NCBI RefSeq assembly: GCF_024704725.1 | Contig: NZ_JALIQS010000009.1 | Coordinates: 89,937 to 153,936, forward strand | From: Shinella sp. CPCC 101442 | GTDB taxonomy: Bacteria; Pseudomonadota; Alphaproteobacteria; Rhizobiales; Rhizobiaceae | Reading direction: 5' to 3' | Length of the DNA stretch: 64,000 bases | Shown here: piece by piece, positions 36,631 to 45,188 of the stretch | Layout of the letters: every line of letters begins with the position of its first letter | Position numbering within the stretch: the first letter of the stretch is position 1 | Made by a program: the position numbers and the translations under genes | Notes under the pieces: model-generated | The model's input: the letters and a program-made list of their open reading frames with translations, nothing else | The model's database searches: none | What the model was told of the DNA's origin: nothing

Positions 36631-37323
36631 ATGTTTGACGCCAAGAAGTTGCTTGACCAGTTCCTCGGTTCACAGGTGCCCGGCGCCGGGGGATCCGTGC
36701 GCGACCGCGCCGGCCAGGTCACCCAGCTTGCCAAGGACAATCCGCTAGCCTCTATCGCCATTGCCGGCGTGTTGCTGGGCACGGGCACCGGCCGCCAGGT
36801 GGCGGGATCGGCGCTGAAGCTCGGCAGCCTCGCTGCGATCGCCGGCCTCGGTTACCAGGCCTACAAGAATTACAAGGCGGGGCAGGATCCGGTCGAGACG
36901 ACGCAGGCCGGTACGCCCGAGCTTCTGCCGCCGCCGACGGATTCCGGCTTCCATCCCGAAGCCGTCAGCACGGATTTCGCGCTCATCCTCGTGCGCGCCA
37001 TGATCGCCGCCTCGCGCGCCGATGGCCATATCGACGATGCCGAGCGTGCCCGCATCATGGACAAGCTCAAGGTTTCCGGCCTCGGCGCCGATGCCGCCCA
37101 GTTCCTCGAAGACGAGCTGGCCAATCCGGTCGATCTTGACGCCATCGTTGCCGCGGCCTCGACCGAAGAACAGCGTGTCGAGCTCTACACCGCGTCCCGC
37201 CTTGCCATCGAGCCGAAGACGCGCACCGAGCGCGGCTATCTCGATCTGCTCGCCGGTCGCCTCGGTCTGGCCGATGCGCTGGTCGATCACATCGAGGCGA
37301 CGGTTTCCGCCGCCACGGTCTGA
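36631..37323 (+). CDS. YebE-like DUF533 / TerB-fold protein
   Basis: A 230-residue protein with an N-terminal segment containing one or two hydrophobic Gly/Ala-rich stretches (IAIAGVLLGTGTG, LGSLAAIAGLGYQAYKNY), a Pro-rich linker, and a C-terminal TerB-like all-helical domain (LILVRAMIAASRADGHIDDAERARIMDKL). The DG-IDD-ER acidic motif matches the metal-binding site of TerB/DjlA folds. The family (E. coli YebE) is envelope-stress associated in enterics, but its function is unknown. GGAGACGCCC precedes the ATG. It is monocistronic with a terminator after it. Confidence 0.85.
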   Translation: MFDAKKLLDQFLGSQVPGAGGSVRDRAGQVTQLAKDNPLASIAIAGVLLGTGTGRQVAGSALKLGSLAAIAGLGYQAYKNYKAGQDPVETTQAGTPELLPPPTDSGFHPEAVSTDFALILVRAMIAASRADGHIDDAERARIMDKLKVSGLGADAAQFLEDELANPVDLDAIVAAASTEEQRVELYTASRLAIEPKTRTERGYLDLLAGRLGLADALVDHIEATVSAATV

Positions 37324-37331
37324 ACATTCGG

Positions 37332-37362
37332 GGAGCGGCCGAACGCCGCTCCTCCCTTTCGG
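37332..37362 (+). terminator. Terminator after the YebE-like gene
   Basis: GGAGCGGC and GCCGCTCC pair perfectly around CGAAC and are followed by TCCCTTTC. Confidence 0.7.
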
Positions 37363-37430
37363 CCGAGCTTTCCACATTGCGTCGCGCCCTGCGCTGTTCT
37401 ATCCCTTCGGCAAGACCGAAGGAGAATTTG

Positions 37431-38123
37431 ATGCGCGATCTCACGGATTGGAAAGGGTGCCCGCCGCCGGCACCCGTGACGCTCGAAGGCCGTTATGTGC
37501 GCCTCGAGCCCTATGATCGTGCAAAACACCTCGAAGCGCTCTGGGATGCCTTCGGCGGTATGCAGATCAATCCGCTGCTGCGCTATTTCACTCAAGCCGA
37601 TTTCACCGGTATCGAAGGCTTCGACGCCTGGTCCGACGCGGTGGTCAAGTCCGGCTGGGTGCGCGAAGTGATCGTCGACAAGGCCAGCGGCAAGCCGGTC
37701 GGCATGGCGCATTACATGCGGCCGGACCCTGCCAACGGCGTCGTCGAAATCGGCGGTATCGCGCATGGCGGCGGCATGTCGCGCTCGCCGCTTTCCACCG
37801 AGGCGCAGTATCTGCTGGCCAAGCACATATTCGAAGACCTCGGTTACCGCCGCTACGAGTGGAAGTGCCATAACGGCAACGAACCGAGCAAGCGCACTGC
37901 TGCTCGACTCGGCTTCAGCTTCGAGGGTGTCTTCCGCCAGCACATGCTCTCCAAGGGCGAGAACCGCGATACGGCCTGGTTTTCCATTATCGACGGCGAA
38001 TGGCCTGTCGTGGCCAAGGCCTTCGATGCGTGGCTGTCGCCGGATAATTTCGACGCCGACGGGCAGCAGAAGCGCAAGCTGGAAGACATCCGCGCGGAAA
38101 TCGCCAAGGCGGACGCGGCATGA
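37431..38123 (+). CDS. RimJ/RimL-type GNAT N-acetyltransferase
   Basis: A 230-residue acetyltransferase of the RimJ/RimL/YjcK type (GNAT_3). Start-proximal VTLEGRYVRLEPYDRAKH and the late KCHNGNEPSKRTAARLGFSFEGVFRQHM segment, which binds acetyl-CoA and shapes the acceptor site, are typical. The acceptor could be a small molecule or a protein N-terminus. AAGGAG precedes ATG 37431. The stop overlaps the next gene's start as ATGA, so the following small membrane protein is translationally coupled. Confidence 0.9.
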   Translation: MRDLTDWKGCPPPAPVTLEGRYVRLEPYDRAKHLEALWDAFGGMQINPLLRYFTQADFTGIEGFDAWSDAVVKSGWVREVIVDKASGKPVGMAHYMRPDPANGVVEIGGIAHGGGMSRSPLSTEAQYLLAKHIFEDLGYRRYEWKCHNGNEPSKRTAARLGFSFEGVFRQHMLSKGENRDTAWFSIIDGEWPVVAKAFDAWLSPDNFDADGQQKRKLEDIRAEIAKADAA

Positions 38124-38332
38124 GCGAGGATGGCAAGGGAAAGTCGGCGGCGCTGGCGGCGCTCCTCATCCTGCTCGGTACGGGCGTGGTGTTCTATTTC
38201 CTGCCGCGCGTGATGATCGCGATCGGGGACTTTTCGCCGTGGCTTGCCGGCCTGTTCGGTGCGTTGATGGTGCTCGGCTTCTTCCTGCTGTTCTGGCTGC
38301 GTGCCCGCTACCAGCGCAACCGCGGCAACTAG
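38120..38332 (+). CDS. Small two-helix membrane protein of unknown function
   Basis: A 70-residue protein with two hydrophobic helices (about 9-33 and 39-60), a basic C-terminus (RARYQRNRGN) and no recognised domain. Its ATG overlaps the acetyltransferase stop, which supports real translation. It overlaps the convergent zevB-like gene by 4 bases. No function can be given. Confidence 0.75.
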   Translation: MSEDGKGKSAALAALLILLGTGVVFYFLPRVMIAIGDFSPWLAGLFGALMVLGFFLLFWLRARYQRNRGN

Positions 38333-39330
38333 GCCTGCAGCGAAGCCCCGAGCAGCAATAGCCCCAGGATCATCACCATCAAGGCGCCGCCGATCTCGAT
38401 GGCGGTGCCGACGCGCGCCGCGGCCGTGCCGTTGCCGGCAAAGCGCACGGCCGCACCCTTGGCCGTGACGGCAAGCGTCGCCAGCGTCGAGACGGTGATG
38501 GCGGTGCCGATCGACATGGCGAGCACGGCAAGCACGCCGCCGAAATAGAGGCCGTTGAGGAGCGCGAAGCTCAGCACGATCAGTGCGCCGGAGCAGGGGC
38601 GAAGCCCGACGGCGACGATGGCCGACCAGGCCTCCCGAAGCGCAAATCGCTCACCCTTCAGCAGGGACGGATCCGGCGCGTGGGCGTGCCCGCAGGTCGA
38701 GCAGATTTCACCGGCGTGGTGATCATGGTGATGGTGGTCATGCGTACCGTGCACCTCGACCGCCTGCGCACCAAGTGCGGAGGCGCGGCGCTCGGCGGGC
38801 CGCAACTTCTTGAAGAGCAGCCAGGCCCCGAAAAGGGCGATGAGGGCGTAGCTGCCGGTTTCGAGCGCGCGGGTGGCGTCGGTCATCGACACTGCCGTGC
38901 CGCGCAGGAAGAGATAGGCCGCACCGACAAGCAGGATCGCCACGATGCCCTGCAAAATCGAGGAGAGGAAGGAGAGAAGCACGCCGCGCTTCAGCTCCAC
39001 CTCGTTTGCCAGCATGTAGGAGGAAATCACCGCCTTGCCGTGACCAGGCCCGGCGGCGTGGAAGACGCCGTAGGCGAAGGAGAGGCCGACGAGCGTCGAC
39101 GCCGCCCACGGATTCTCGCGCATATCCTTCAGCGCGCCGGTCATGAGGCGGTAAAAACCCTGCTGCTGCGCATTGATCCAGCCGAAGAGGCTGCCGAACG
39201 TGCCCGTCGTGTTGAAGCCCGGTTCCGCGGAACCGATGCCGAGCGGGGACGCGGCATGGGCAAGACCGGCAGCCGCGACGACGGCGGCGGTCAGCGTGAG
39301 GAGCGCAAGCGCGCGGCCGCGGGTCAGCAT
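38329..39330 (-). CDS. NiCoT/RcnA-like metal exporter, ZevB type
   Basis: A 333-residue inner-membrane protein. After a signal-like N-terminal helix it has six helices, with the family signature GVFHAAGPGHGKAVISSYML in the second and VGLRPCSGALIVLSFAL in a later one. A loop of His-rich sequence (HDHHHHDHH) plus CSTCGH lies in the middle, a likely metal sensor or buffer. It follows a DUF1007 gene with a 7-base overlap. In Haemophilus the equivalent pair ZevA-ZevB is needed for zinc handling. The transported metal here (Zn, Ni or Co) is not settled by sequence. Confidence 0.88.
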   Translation of the reverse strand: MLTRGRALALLTLTAAVVAAAGLAHAASPLGIGSAEPGFNTTGTFGSLFGWINAQQQGFYRLMTGALKDMRENPWAASTLVGLSFAYGVFHAAGPGHGKAVISSYMLANEVELKRGVLLSFLSSILQGIVAILLVGAAYLFLRGTAVSMTDATRALETGSYALIALFGAWLLFKKLRPAERRASALGAQAVEVHGTHDHHHHDHHAGEICSTCGHAHAPDPSLLKGERFALREAWSAIVAVGLRPCSGALIVLSFALLNGLYFGGVLAVLAMSIGTAITVSTLATLAVTAKGAAVRFAGNGTAAARVGTAIEIGGALMVMILGLLLLGASLQA

Positions 39331-39965
39331 GTCATCTCCAGGCGGGTCGCGAAGAGTTTCGTCATGTCGGTGCCGGTCGGGTCGTTGAAGAAGGCCTCGG
39401 TCAGGCTGTCCTGGTTCTGCGCCAGCACCTCGTCGGCGTCGGGCCGCACGACCGCGCGCTTGCAGGCGGCGAACTTGTCACCGACGGCGACGAGATCGTC
39501 GTCCGACGCAAAGTCCATGGACGCATACATGGTGGGGTCGTAGACGCCGAAGGTGAGCGTGCCCTTGAGCGGCATCGCTTCGCCGGGCTTGACGGTGAAG
39601 AACATCAGGAGCTGGCCGTCCTTGTAGTCGACATTGATGACGTCGGGCTTGCCAACCTTCACCGCTTTGCCGTCCTCGGTGATCGACGTGTAGTAGCTGA
39701 ACTCCTCCAGCGATTCGAGCACCGTCTTGCCGACTTCGGCCAGTTCGTCGGGGTCGAGCTGGGCGTTGCTGTTCTTGTCGAAATCCATGACAACGCTGGC
39801 GGAGAACATCTCGTCGAAGCGCCAGACATTGCGCAATTCGCTGACCGTGCCGTCCTCGCCGGCAACCACTTCCAGCCGTGCCTCCGCGAAAATATGCGGA
39901 TGGGCGAGTGCTGCGACCGGGGCGAAAAGGACGGCGCCCGCGGCGAGAAGAGGGAGGAATCGCAT
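39324..39965 (-). CDS. DUF1007 periplasmic partner of the metal exporter, ZevA type
   Basis: A 213-residue secreted protein. The signal peptide ends at about residue 21 (AALA|HPHIF), leaving a mature N-terminus with His22 and His24, suited to metal binding. The DUF1007 core follows (EVVAGEDGTVSELRNVWRFDE). Residues 63-74 (DKNSNAQLDPDE) read as a canonical 12-residue EF-hand loop. It is translationally coupled to the ZevB-like permease by a 7-base overlap. By analogy with ZevA it delivers metal to or from the permease. Confidence 0.88.
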   Translation of the reverse strand: MRFLPLLAAGAVLFAPVAALAHPHIFAEARLEVVAGEDGTVSELRNVWRFDEMFSASVVMDFDKNSNAQLDPDELAEVGKTVLESLEEFSYYTSITEDGKAVKVGKPDVINVDYKDGQLLMFFTVKPGEAMPLKGTLTFGVYDPTMYASMDFASDDDLVAVGDKFAACKRAVVRPDADEVLAQNQDSLTEAFFNDPTGTDMTKLFATRLEMTC

Positions 39966-40088
39966 GGTTTCAGGCCTCTCGCAGATGCGTGACGGGCGTC
40001 GGAATCGTCCGTTGAATGTAACCGAAATGGGTCGGAATTGGGACCTTTTGCCGAGGCGAAACCGCCCCGCAAGTTTGCTGGACCTGCC

Positions 40089-40994
40089 TCAGGCCTCGAT
40101 GCCCGGATGGCGGCGGAACCAGTTGTGCAGGAAATCGACGAAGGTCCGCACCTTGGCGGGCAGGTAACGGCGGTGCGGATAGATCGCATAGATGCCGCGG
40201 TCGGTGGGAAGATAGTCCTCGAGGATAGAGACGATGCGTCCGGAATCGAGGCATGAACGGGCGATGAAAGCCGGCACCTGCGCAACGCCGAGACTGCTGG
40301 CCGCTGCCCGCACGGCGGCTGTCGGGCTGTTCACCTCGATATGGCCGCTGACCGGAACGGAAAAACCGCCGCCCTTCTCGTCGATGAAGCGCCAGTTGCT
40401 GTGCGACTTGCCGTTGGTATCGATGATGCAGGGCAGGCGCGCGAGATCGCTCGGGTGATTGATCGGGCCGACCCGATCGAGGAATTCCTGGCTGACACAC
40501 ATCTTCAGGTAAAAGTCGCCGATCTTGCGGGCGATGAGTGCCGAATCCTCAAGCCGCGTGATGCGCACGGCGACGTCGAACCCCTCCTCGACGAGGTCCA
40601 CGAAACGGTCGTCGGAGACGATTTCCAGCGACAGTTCCGGATGTTCCTTGCCGAAGTCGATGAGCGACTGGCCGATATCGGCATCCACGAAGGTGCGCGG
40701 GGCTGAAACCTTCAGCTTGCCGCGCAGGTCCGTGTTCTTCTCACGCACGAGATCGGCGAGGTTGTCGATCTCTTTCAGGATGTCGGAAGCGGTGCGGTAA
40801 TAGGTGTGGCCGGCTTCGGTCATCGAGAACTGGCGGGTGGTGCGGTTGAGCAGCAGCGCGCCGAGCTCGTCCTCCAACTCGCGCACATATTTGGAAAGCA
40901 GCGCCTTCGACCGCCCCGTCTTGCGTGAGGCGGCAGAAAAACCCTCGGCGTCGACGACGTCGATGAAGGCCCGGATTCGGGTCAATGTATCCAT
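40089..40994 (-). CDS. LysR-family transcriptional regulator
   Basis: A 301-residue regulator of the large LysR group with start MDTLTRIRAFIDVVDAEG, winged helix-turn-helix (SAASRKTGRSKALLSKYVRELEDEL) and a type 2 periplasmic-binding effector domain from about residue 90. ATG 40994 is preferred, because the 51 upstream in-frame residues are outside the family and GGGGAC precedes it. It faces the ODC leader region across a gap. The regulated target is not evident; an adjacent divergent gene would be usual, but the neighbour is the ODC leader 600 bases away. Confidence 0.92.
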   Translation of the reverse strand: MDTLTRIRAFIDVVDAEGFSAASRKTGRSKALLSKYVRELEDELGALLLNRTTRQFSMTEAGHTYYRTASDILKEIDNLADLVREKNTDLRGKLKVSAPRTFVDADIGQSLIDFGKEHPELSLEIVSDDRFVDLVEEGFDVAVRITRLEDSALIARKIGDFYLKMCVSQEFLDRVGPINHPSDLARLPCIIDTNGKSHSNWRFIDEKGGGFSVPVSGHIEVNSPTAAVRAAASSLGVAQVPAFIARSCLDSGRIVSILEDYLPTDRGIYAIYPHRRYLPAKVRTFVDFLHNWFRRHPGIEA

Positions 40995-41154
40995 GTGTCC
41001 CCACTCGAATGTTGCGCAGCAAAGGCCTGTTTTCAGGGTTGCGGTGCCTGTCCGGCGTCTCAGTGGCCGGGCGTAGAAAAGGAATGCGACGAAAACCAGT
41101 TCCGCGAATGTCGTGGCTTGGAGAATATTTTCAATAGGACCCCGCAAAAAACCT

Positions 41155-41183
41155 CTTGATTACGACAGCGATTCTTCTTATCT
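41155..41183 (+). promoter_or_regulatory. Candidate sigma-70 promoter of the ODC leader
   Basis: CTTGAT (41155-41160) and TTATCT (41178-41183) are spaced by 17 bases, matching the rhizobial CTTGAC-N17-CTATAT pattern. A start near 41190 would give a leader of about 400 nt before the ODC ATG. Confidence 0.6.
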
Positions 41184-41189
41184 CCCCCT

Positions 41190-41594
41190 TGCCCAAAGTC
41201 GCACGTGCCTGTGGGTGTCCGCCGACCCTCGATTTGGTGAGGAATTCGGTAAGGTACCTGGAATTAACCCCTCCAGTCGTTTCTCCGGCCAACCGGAAGA
41301 GCGAGGACATCTTGAAGCAACGACGGTGCGGGCCTTTCTGGTGTCTGCCGGCTTTCCAACAGCCGGGGTTACTGAAGAGGCACACCTTCATTGCCGGACG
41401 TGCGGTCGGGTTCTCCCGCCAATCCATGGCAGACAAAGCGAATTGAAGCCTAGGCAGGCTTCGGTTCACCGTTCGCGCATGATGCGCATGCTTGGTTCCG
41501 GGGTCTCCACCGGCTGGTTCCAGAGCGTGCTCGCATTCTGCCCTTTGTCCTCTGGGATTTTTCCCGGAGCAACCTGGATATGGGGAATACCGAG
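41190..41594 (+). ncRNA. Long 5' leader of ornithine decarboxylase, speF-type RNA element candidate
   Basis: Alphaproteobacterial ODC genes are preceded by the conserved speF RNA motif described from comparative genomics, and this untranslated stretch lies exactly in that place. Visible hairpins are CCGGCT/AGCCGG (41348-41366), GAAGCCT/AGGCTTC with loop AGGC (41445-41462), GCGCA/TGCGC (near 41478-41490), and CTCTGGGA/TCCCGGAG with a T4 loop (41550-41569), which lies 25 bases before the ATG and sequesters GGAG. Assignment to the speF family rests on gene context. I could not check the covariance model. Confidence 0.6.
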
Positions 41595-42728
41595 ATGGCT
41601 TCTGCACGTATTATCGACTTTCTGAACACCCGACGTCCCGACGGTCCGTGCCTCGTGGTCGACCTCGATGTCGTGCGCGACAATTTCAAGGCGTTCCGCC
41701 ACGCGCTGCCCGACAGCTCGATCTACTATGCCGTCAAGGCAAACCCGGCGCCGGAAGTCCTGCGCCTGCTCGCCTCGATGGGCTCCAACTTCGATTGCGC
41801 GTCCGTCGCCGAAATCGAAATGGCGCTCGATGCCGGTGCCACCCCGAGCCGTATCTCCTTCGGCAACACGATCAAGAAGGAACGCGACGTCGCCAAGGCG
41901 CATGCGCTCGGCGTTTCGCTCTTCGCCGTCGACAGCCATGAGGAAGTCGAGAAGATCGGCCGTGCCGCTCCGGGTGCTCGCGTGTTCTGCCGCGTCCTGA
42001 CCGATGGCGAAGGTGCCGAATGGCCGCTGTCGCGCAAGTTCGGTTGCGTGCCGCAGATGGCCGTCGACGTGCTCGTCTACGCCCACCAGAACGGCCTCGT
42101 CTCCTACGGTGTGTCGTTCCATGTCGGCTCGCAGATGACGAAGCTCGACGCCTGGGATGCGGCCCTTGCCGATGCCAAGCGCGTCTTCGTGCAGCTTGCC
42201 AAGCAGGGCATCGAGCTCAAGATGGTCAACATGGGCGGCGGCTTCCCGACGAAGTACCTGCGCGACGTTCCGTCGGCTGAAGCCTATGGCAAGGCGATCT
42301 TCGGTGCGCTGAAGAAGCACTTCGGCAACCAGATCCCGGAAACCATCATCGAGCCGGGCCGCGGCATGGTCGGCAATGCGGGTGTGATCAAGGCGGAAGT
42401 CGTTCTCGTCTCGAAGAAGTCTGATAATGACAACCACCGCTGGGTCTTCCTCGACATCGGCAAGTTCGGCGGTCTCGCCGAAACCATGGACGAGGCGATC
42501 CGCTACCCGATCCGCACCGCGCGCGATCAGGACGAGATGGAGCCCTGCGTGCTTGCCGGCCCGACCTGCGATTCGGCCGACGTGATGTACGAGAAGAACA
42601 TGTATCCGCTGCCGATCACCCTTTCGATCGGCGACGAGGTTCTGATCGAGGGCACCGGCGCCTACACGACGACCTACTCGGCCGTCGCCTTCAACGGCTT
42701 CGAGCCGCTCAAGGCCTACGTCATCTAA
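41595..42728 (+). CDS. Ornithine decarboxylase (fold type III, eukaryotic-like)
   Basis: A 377-residue PLP enzyme that makes putrescine from ornithine. The PLP lysine is Lys48 in YYAVKANPAP, and the catalytic Cys325 lies in AGPTCDSADVMY. HVGSQ, MGGGFP and EPGRGMVG are further fold type III landmarks. The size is that of eukaryotic-type ODC, as in rhizobial Odc2, rather than of the 700-residue E. coli SpeC. ATG 41595 has GGGGA 8 bases upstream; ATG 41580 is less likely. Some homologues also act on lysine. Expression is probably controlled through the long leader. Confidence 0.94.
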   Translation: MASARIIDFLNTRRPDGPCLVVDLDVVRDNFKAFRHALPDSSIYYAVKANPAPEVLRLLASMGSNFDCASVAEIEMALDAGATPSRISFGNTIKKERDVAKAHALGVSLFAVDSHEEVEKIGRAAPGARVFCRVLTDGEGAEWPLSRKFGCVPQMAVDVLVYAHQNGLVSYGVSFHVGSQMTKLDAWDAALADAKRVFVQLAKQGIELKMVNMGGGFPTKYLRDVPSAEAYGKAIFGALKKHFGNQIPETIIEPGRGMVGNAGVIKAEVVLVSKKSDNDNHRWVFLDIGKFGGLAETMDEAIRYPIRTARDQDEMEPCVLAGPTCDSADVMYEKNMYPLPITLSIGDEVLIEGTGAYTTTYSAVAFNGFEPLKAYVI

Positions 42729-42733
42729 GCCTA

Positions 42734-42764
42734 TTGGTGCTCCCGTTACGAACGGGAGCACCAA
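42734..42764 (+). terminator. Strong hairpin terminator after ODC
   Basis: TTGGTGCTCCCGTT and AACGGGAGCACCAA pair perfectly over 14 bp around ACG. No T-run follows directly. Confidence 0.82.
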
Positions 42765-42821
42765 ATTCACAATCAGTTTTGGATACCGTTTGAATCGGTT
42801 TTGAGCACGGGAGGCCCAGAG

Positions 42822-43409
42822 ATGGCCACTGTTCTTGATTCTGTCCGCGCGTTCTTCGCGCATGCCGCCTTCACTATCGACCAGGAAAATGCCGGCGACG
42901 TCGTGGCGCGCGAGCGTCTGCTCGACCGCGTCATGGGTGAGGCGCGCTTCCGCAAGTCGTCCGAAAAGATCCGCCGTAGCCGTCTGCCGGCCGAAGGCCT
43001 TGCCCTCGTCGCGCGCGATCCGGATGGCCATGTCATTGGTACGGTCCGTCTTTGGAACGTCGAAGCCGGCGTCGATGCCGACGGCAATGCGGTATCCGCC
43101 CTTCTTCTCGGCCCGCTCGCCGTCGATTGCGAGCATGAAGGCAAGGGTATCGGTGGTGCGCTGATGCGGGCGGCCCTTACCGAGGCGCGGGATCGTGGTC
43201 ACGGCGCGGTGCTGCTCGTCGGTGATCCCGAATACTATGAGCGCTTCGGCTTCTTCGCTGACAAGGCGCAGCATCTCGTCATGCCCGGCCCATTCGAGCG
43301 CCGCCGCTTCCTGGCGCTGGAGCTGAAGGATGGCTGGCTTTCCGGCGCGGCCGGCGTACTTGTCGCAAGCGGCCGTCGCCTGGCGCCGGACCTGCGCAAG
43401 GCCGCCTGA
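42822..43409 (+). CDS. GNAT N-acetyltransferase (YhbS-like)
   Basis: A 195-residue acetyltransferase of the YhbS type. The acetyl-CoA site is LLLGPLAVDCEHEGKGIGGALMRAALTEA, followed by LLVGDPEYYERFGF, the family's signature segment. The substrate is unknown. GGGAGG lies 9 bases before ATG 42822. It lies downstream of ODC, but a 14-bp hairpin separates them, so co-transcription would need read-through; a polyamine substrate is possible but not shown. Confidence 0.9.
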   Translation: MATVLDSVRAFFAHAAFTIDQENAGDVVARERLLDRVMGEARFRKSSEKIRRSRLPAEGLALVARDPDGHVIGTVRLWNVEAGVDADGNAVSALLLGPLAVDCEHEGKGIGGALMRAALTEARDRGHGAVLLVGDPEYYERFGFFADKAQHLVMPGPFERRRFLALELKDGWLSGAAGVLVASGRRLAPDLRKAA

Positions 43410-43492
43410 AACTCGGCATCGAGCCACCCTTCATTCTTGATGCTTGTCATTGTTTTAATTAGGCAATCGTCAATGTTTGCGCATATTTCGGG

Positions 43493-43521
43493 GAGGCCGG
43501 AACTTTGCCCGGCCTCTTTTT
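43493..43521 (+). terminator. Rho-independent terminator after the GNAT gene
   Basis: GAGGCCGG and CCGGCCTC pair perfectly around an 8-base loop and are followed by TTTTT. Confidence 0.88.
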
Positions 43522-43599
43522 GATTCATCTCAAACGGTCCCTCGCCGTGCCGCTCCATAGTCGCCCCGCAAACACGAGTCGTGGCGATGGAGAGATGGC

Positions 43600-44286
43600 A
43601 TGAAGAATAGTGGCGTGATGCTTGGCGCGTTTGTCTTGGGTCTGGCGACCTTTGGCAATTCGGCGCTCGCGGCGGATCTTGAAGAGCGTATGGCGCCACC
43701 GGAGGCGACGGTGGACTTCGCCGCGCAAAGCCCGTGGCAGGTTCGCGTGCGTGGTCTCGGCGTCATCACCAGCGACAAGGGGTTCGTTGACGGTATCGCC
43801 GGCTCCGGCCTGTCCTATTCGGATACGGTGGTGCCCGAGCTCGACATTTCCTATTTCTTCACCGACAACATCGCGGCCGAACTCATTCTGGGCACGACCT
43901 ATGCGAATATCGCGGGGGACGGGTCGATCGCCGGTCTCGGCAAGGTGGGCAAGACCTGGCTTCTGCCGCCGACGGTGACGTTGCAATACCATTTCACCGA
44001 CTTCGGCGCCTTCAAGCCTTATGTCGGCGCGGGCCTGAACTACACGCTGTTCTACAACCAGTCCGGCTCCGGCGCCTTCACCAATCTCGACGTGAAGAAT
44101 ACGTTCGGTGCTGCCCTGCAGGTCGGCTTCGACTACATGCTGGACAAACACTGGGGCGTGAACTTCGACGTGAAGAAACTCTTCCTCGAACCGGACTGGA
44201 AGGTCGATTTTAACGGCGCGCCGCTGACGGGCAAGGCGAAGCTCAATCCCTGGCTGGTGGGCGCCGGCGTCACCTATCGCTTCTGA
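43600..44286 (+). CDS. OmpW-family outer-membrane protein
   Basis: A 228-residue eight-stranded barrel. The signal peptide ends near residue 25 (SALAA|DL). OmpW-family stretches are WQVRVRGLGVITSD, ELDISYFFTDNIAAELIL and PPTVTLQYHFTDFGAFKPYVGAGLNYTLFY. The chain ends in VTYRF with the terminal Phe of outer-membrane proteins. The family forms a narrow hydrophobic channel. GGAGAG precedes the ATG. It is monocistronic and shares a terminator with the convergent LysE gene. Confidence 0.92.
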   Translation: MKNSGVMLGAFVLGLATFGNSALAADLEERMAPPEATVDFAAQSPWQVRVRGLGVITSDKGFVDGIAGSGLSYSDTVVPELDISYFFTDNIAAELILGTTYANIAGDGSIAGLGKVGKTWLLPPTVTLQYHFTDFGAFKPYVGAGLNYTLFYNQSGSGAFTNLDVKNTFGAALQVGFDYMLDKHWGVNFDVKKLFLEPDWKVDFNGAPLTGKAKLNPWLVGAGVTYRF

Positions 44287-44295
44287 GCGAACGCC

Positions 44296-44321
44296 AAGCC
44301 CGCTCCGCAAGGGGCGGGCTT
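44296..44321. terminator. Convergent terminator between ompW-like and lysE-like genes
   Basis: AAGCCCGC and GCGGGCTT pair perfectly around a 10-base loop; the right arm ends at the first base of the lysE-like stop codon. Confidence 0.75.
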
Positions 44322-44953
44322 CAGCTTGCGGCCCGGCGATAGAAGGCAAGCGAACCCGCAAGCGCCAGAAGAGCGCCGCCGCAGACCCGGTCGAGCCAGA
44401 CGGCGCCCGACGTCTTCAGGACGCGCACCGCCTGCGTGCCGAGCGCGGCGTAACCGAACATCACGACGAAATCGATGGCCGCAAAGACCAGGGCGAGCAG
44501 CAGGTACTGTTTTGCCTGTGGGGCTGCGGGATCGATGAACTGGGGCAGGAAGGCCGAGAAAAAGAGATAGCCCTTTGGGTTGGTGACAGCGACAAGGAGG
44601 CTCTTGGCGAAGATCGTCCGCGCCGCGCCGACACTTGGACGGCCATCGTCGAGCGCCTTGCCGAGCGAGCCGGTGGAGCGCAGCATCTGCACGCCCAAAA
44701 AGGCGAGATAGGCGGCACCCAGCCATTTGACCACGGAGAACCAGAATTCGGAGGCGGCCAGAAGCGCGCCGAGCCCGAGTGCGACGGCGCCGATCAACAC
44801 GAAATCCGAGAGCACGGCGCCGACCATTCCGGGAAGCGCGCGTCGGATGCCGTAGCGCGAACCATTGGTAAGCGCGAGAAGCACGGTGGGGCCTGGCGTG
44901 GCGATGCCGATGAAGGCGACGGCGGCGAAGGCGATGAGGGTGACAGATGTCAT
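44321..44953 (-). CDS. LysE/RhtB-family amino acid exporter
   Basis: A 210-residue inner-membrane exporter with about six helices. The family signature is ATPGPTVLLALTNGSRYGIRRALPG near the start, with NPKGYLFFSAFLPQFI in the centre. Members export basic amino acids, homoserine, threonine or related metabolites; the substrate is not predictable. GGGAGGAACC precedes ATG 44953. The 79 upstream in-frame residues are Pro/Arg-rich and non-homologous and are rejected. Confidence 0.92.
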   Translation of the reverse strand: MTSVTLIAFAAVAFIGIATPGPTVLLALTNGSRYGIRRALPGMVGAVLSDFVLIGAVALGLGALLAASEFWFSVVKWLGAAYLAFLGVQMLRSTGSLGKALDDGRPSVGAARTIFAKSLLVAVTNPKGYLFFSAFLPQFIDPAAPQAKQYLLLALVFAAIDFVVMFGYAALGTQAVRVLKTSGAVWLDRVCGGALLALAGSLAFYRRAAS

Positions 44954-45188
44954 GACGGTTCCTCCCAGGCACTTGCTCCCATGCTTGCGGCGGCCATGCA
45001 AGGGTGGGATTTGACGAAAGGCCGGCGAGGGCCTATATGCGGGGCAGGGTGAGAGCCCCCGCCGTCCGCGAGCGCAAGCTTTGGTGAAGTCTCTCGTTTT
45101 AGAAATCGGTCTTCCAGCTTTTGGCATGCGAACCGGTGGCAATGCGGGCTCCCTCCGAAATGACACATGCAACGACTGGAGTCCCGAC

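Noticed and set aside
41426..41446. A six-codon upstream frame (MADKAN) just before the GAAGCCT hairpin in the ODC leader
   Set aside because: Tempting as a leader peptide for attenuation, but no ribosome site precedes it and it has no ornithine- or arginine-related codon pattern.
41113..41625. A 170-codon plus-strand frame and a 158-codon minus-strand frame covering the ODC leader
   Set aside because: Neither has a ribosome site, recognisable domain or normal codon use, and the first overlaps the start of ODC. A structured leader explains the region better.
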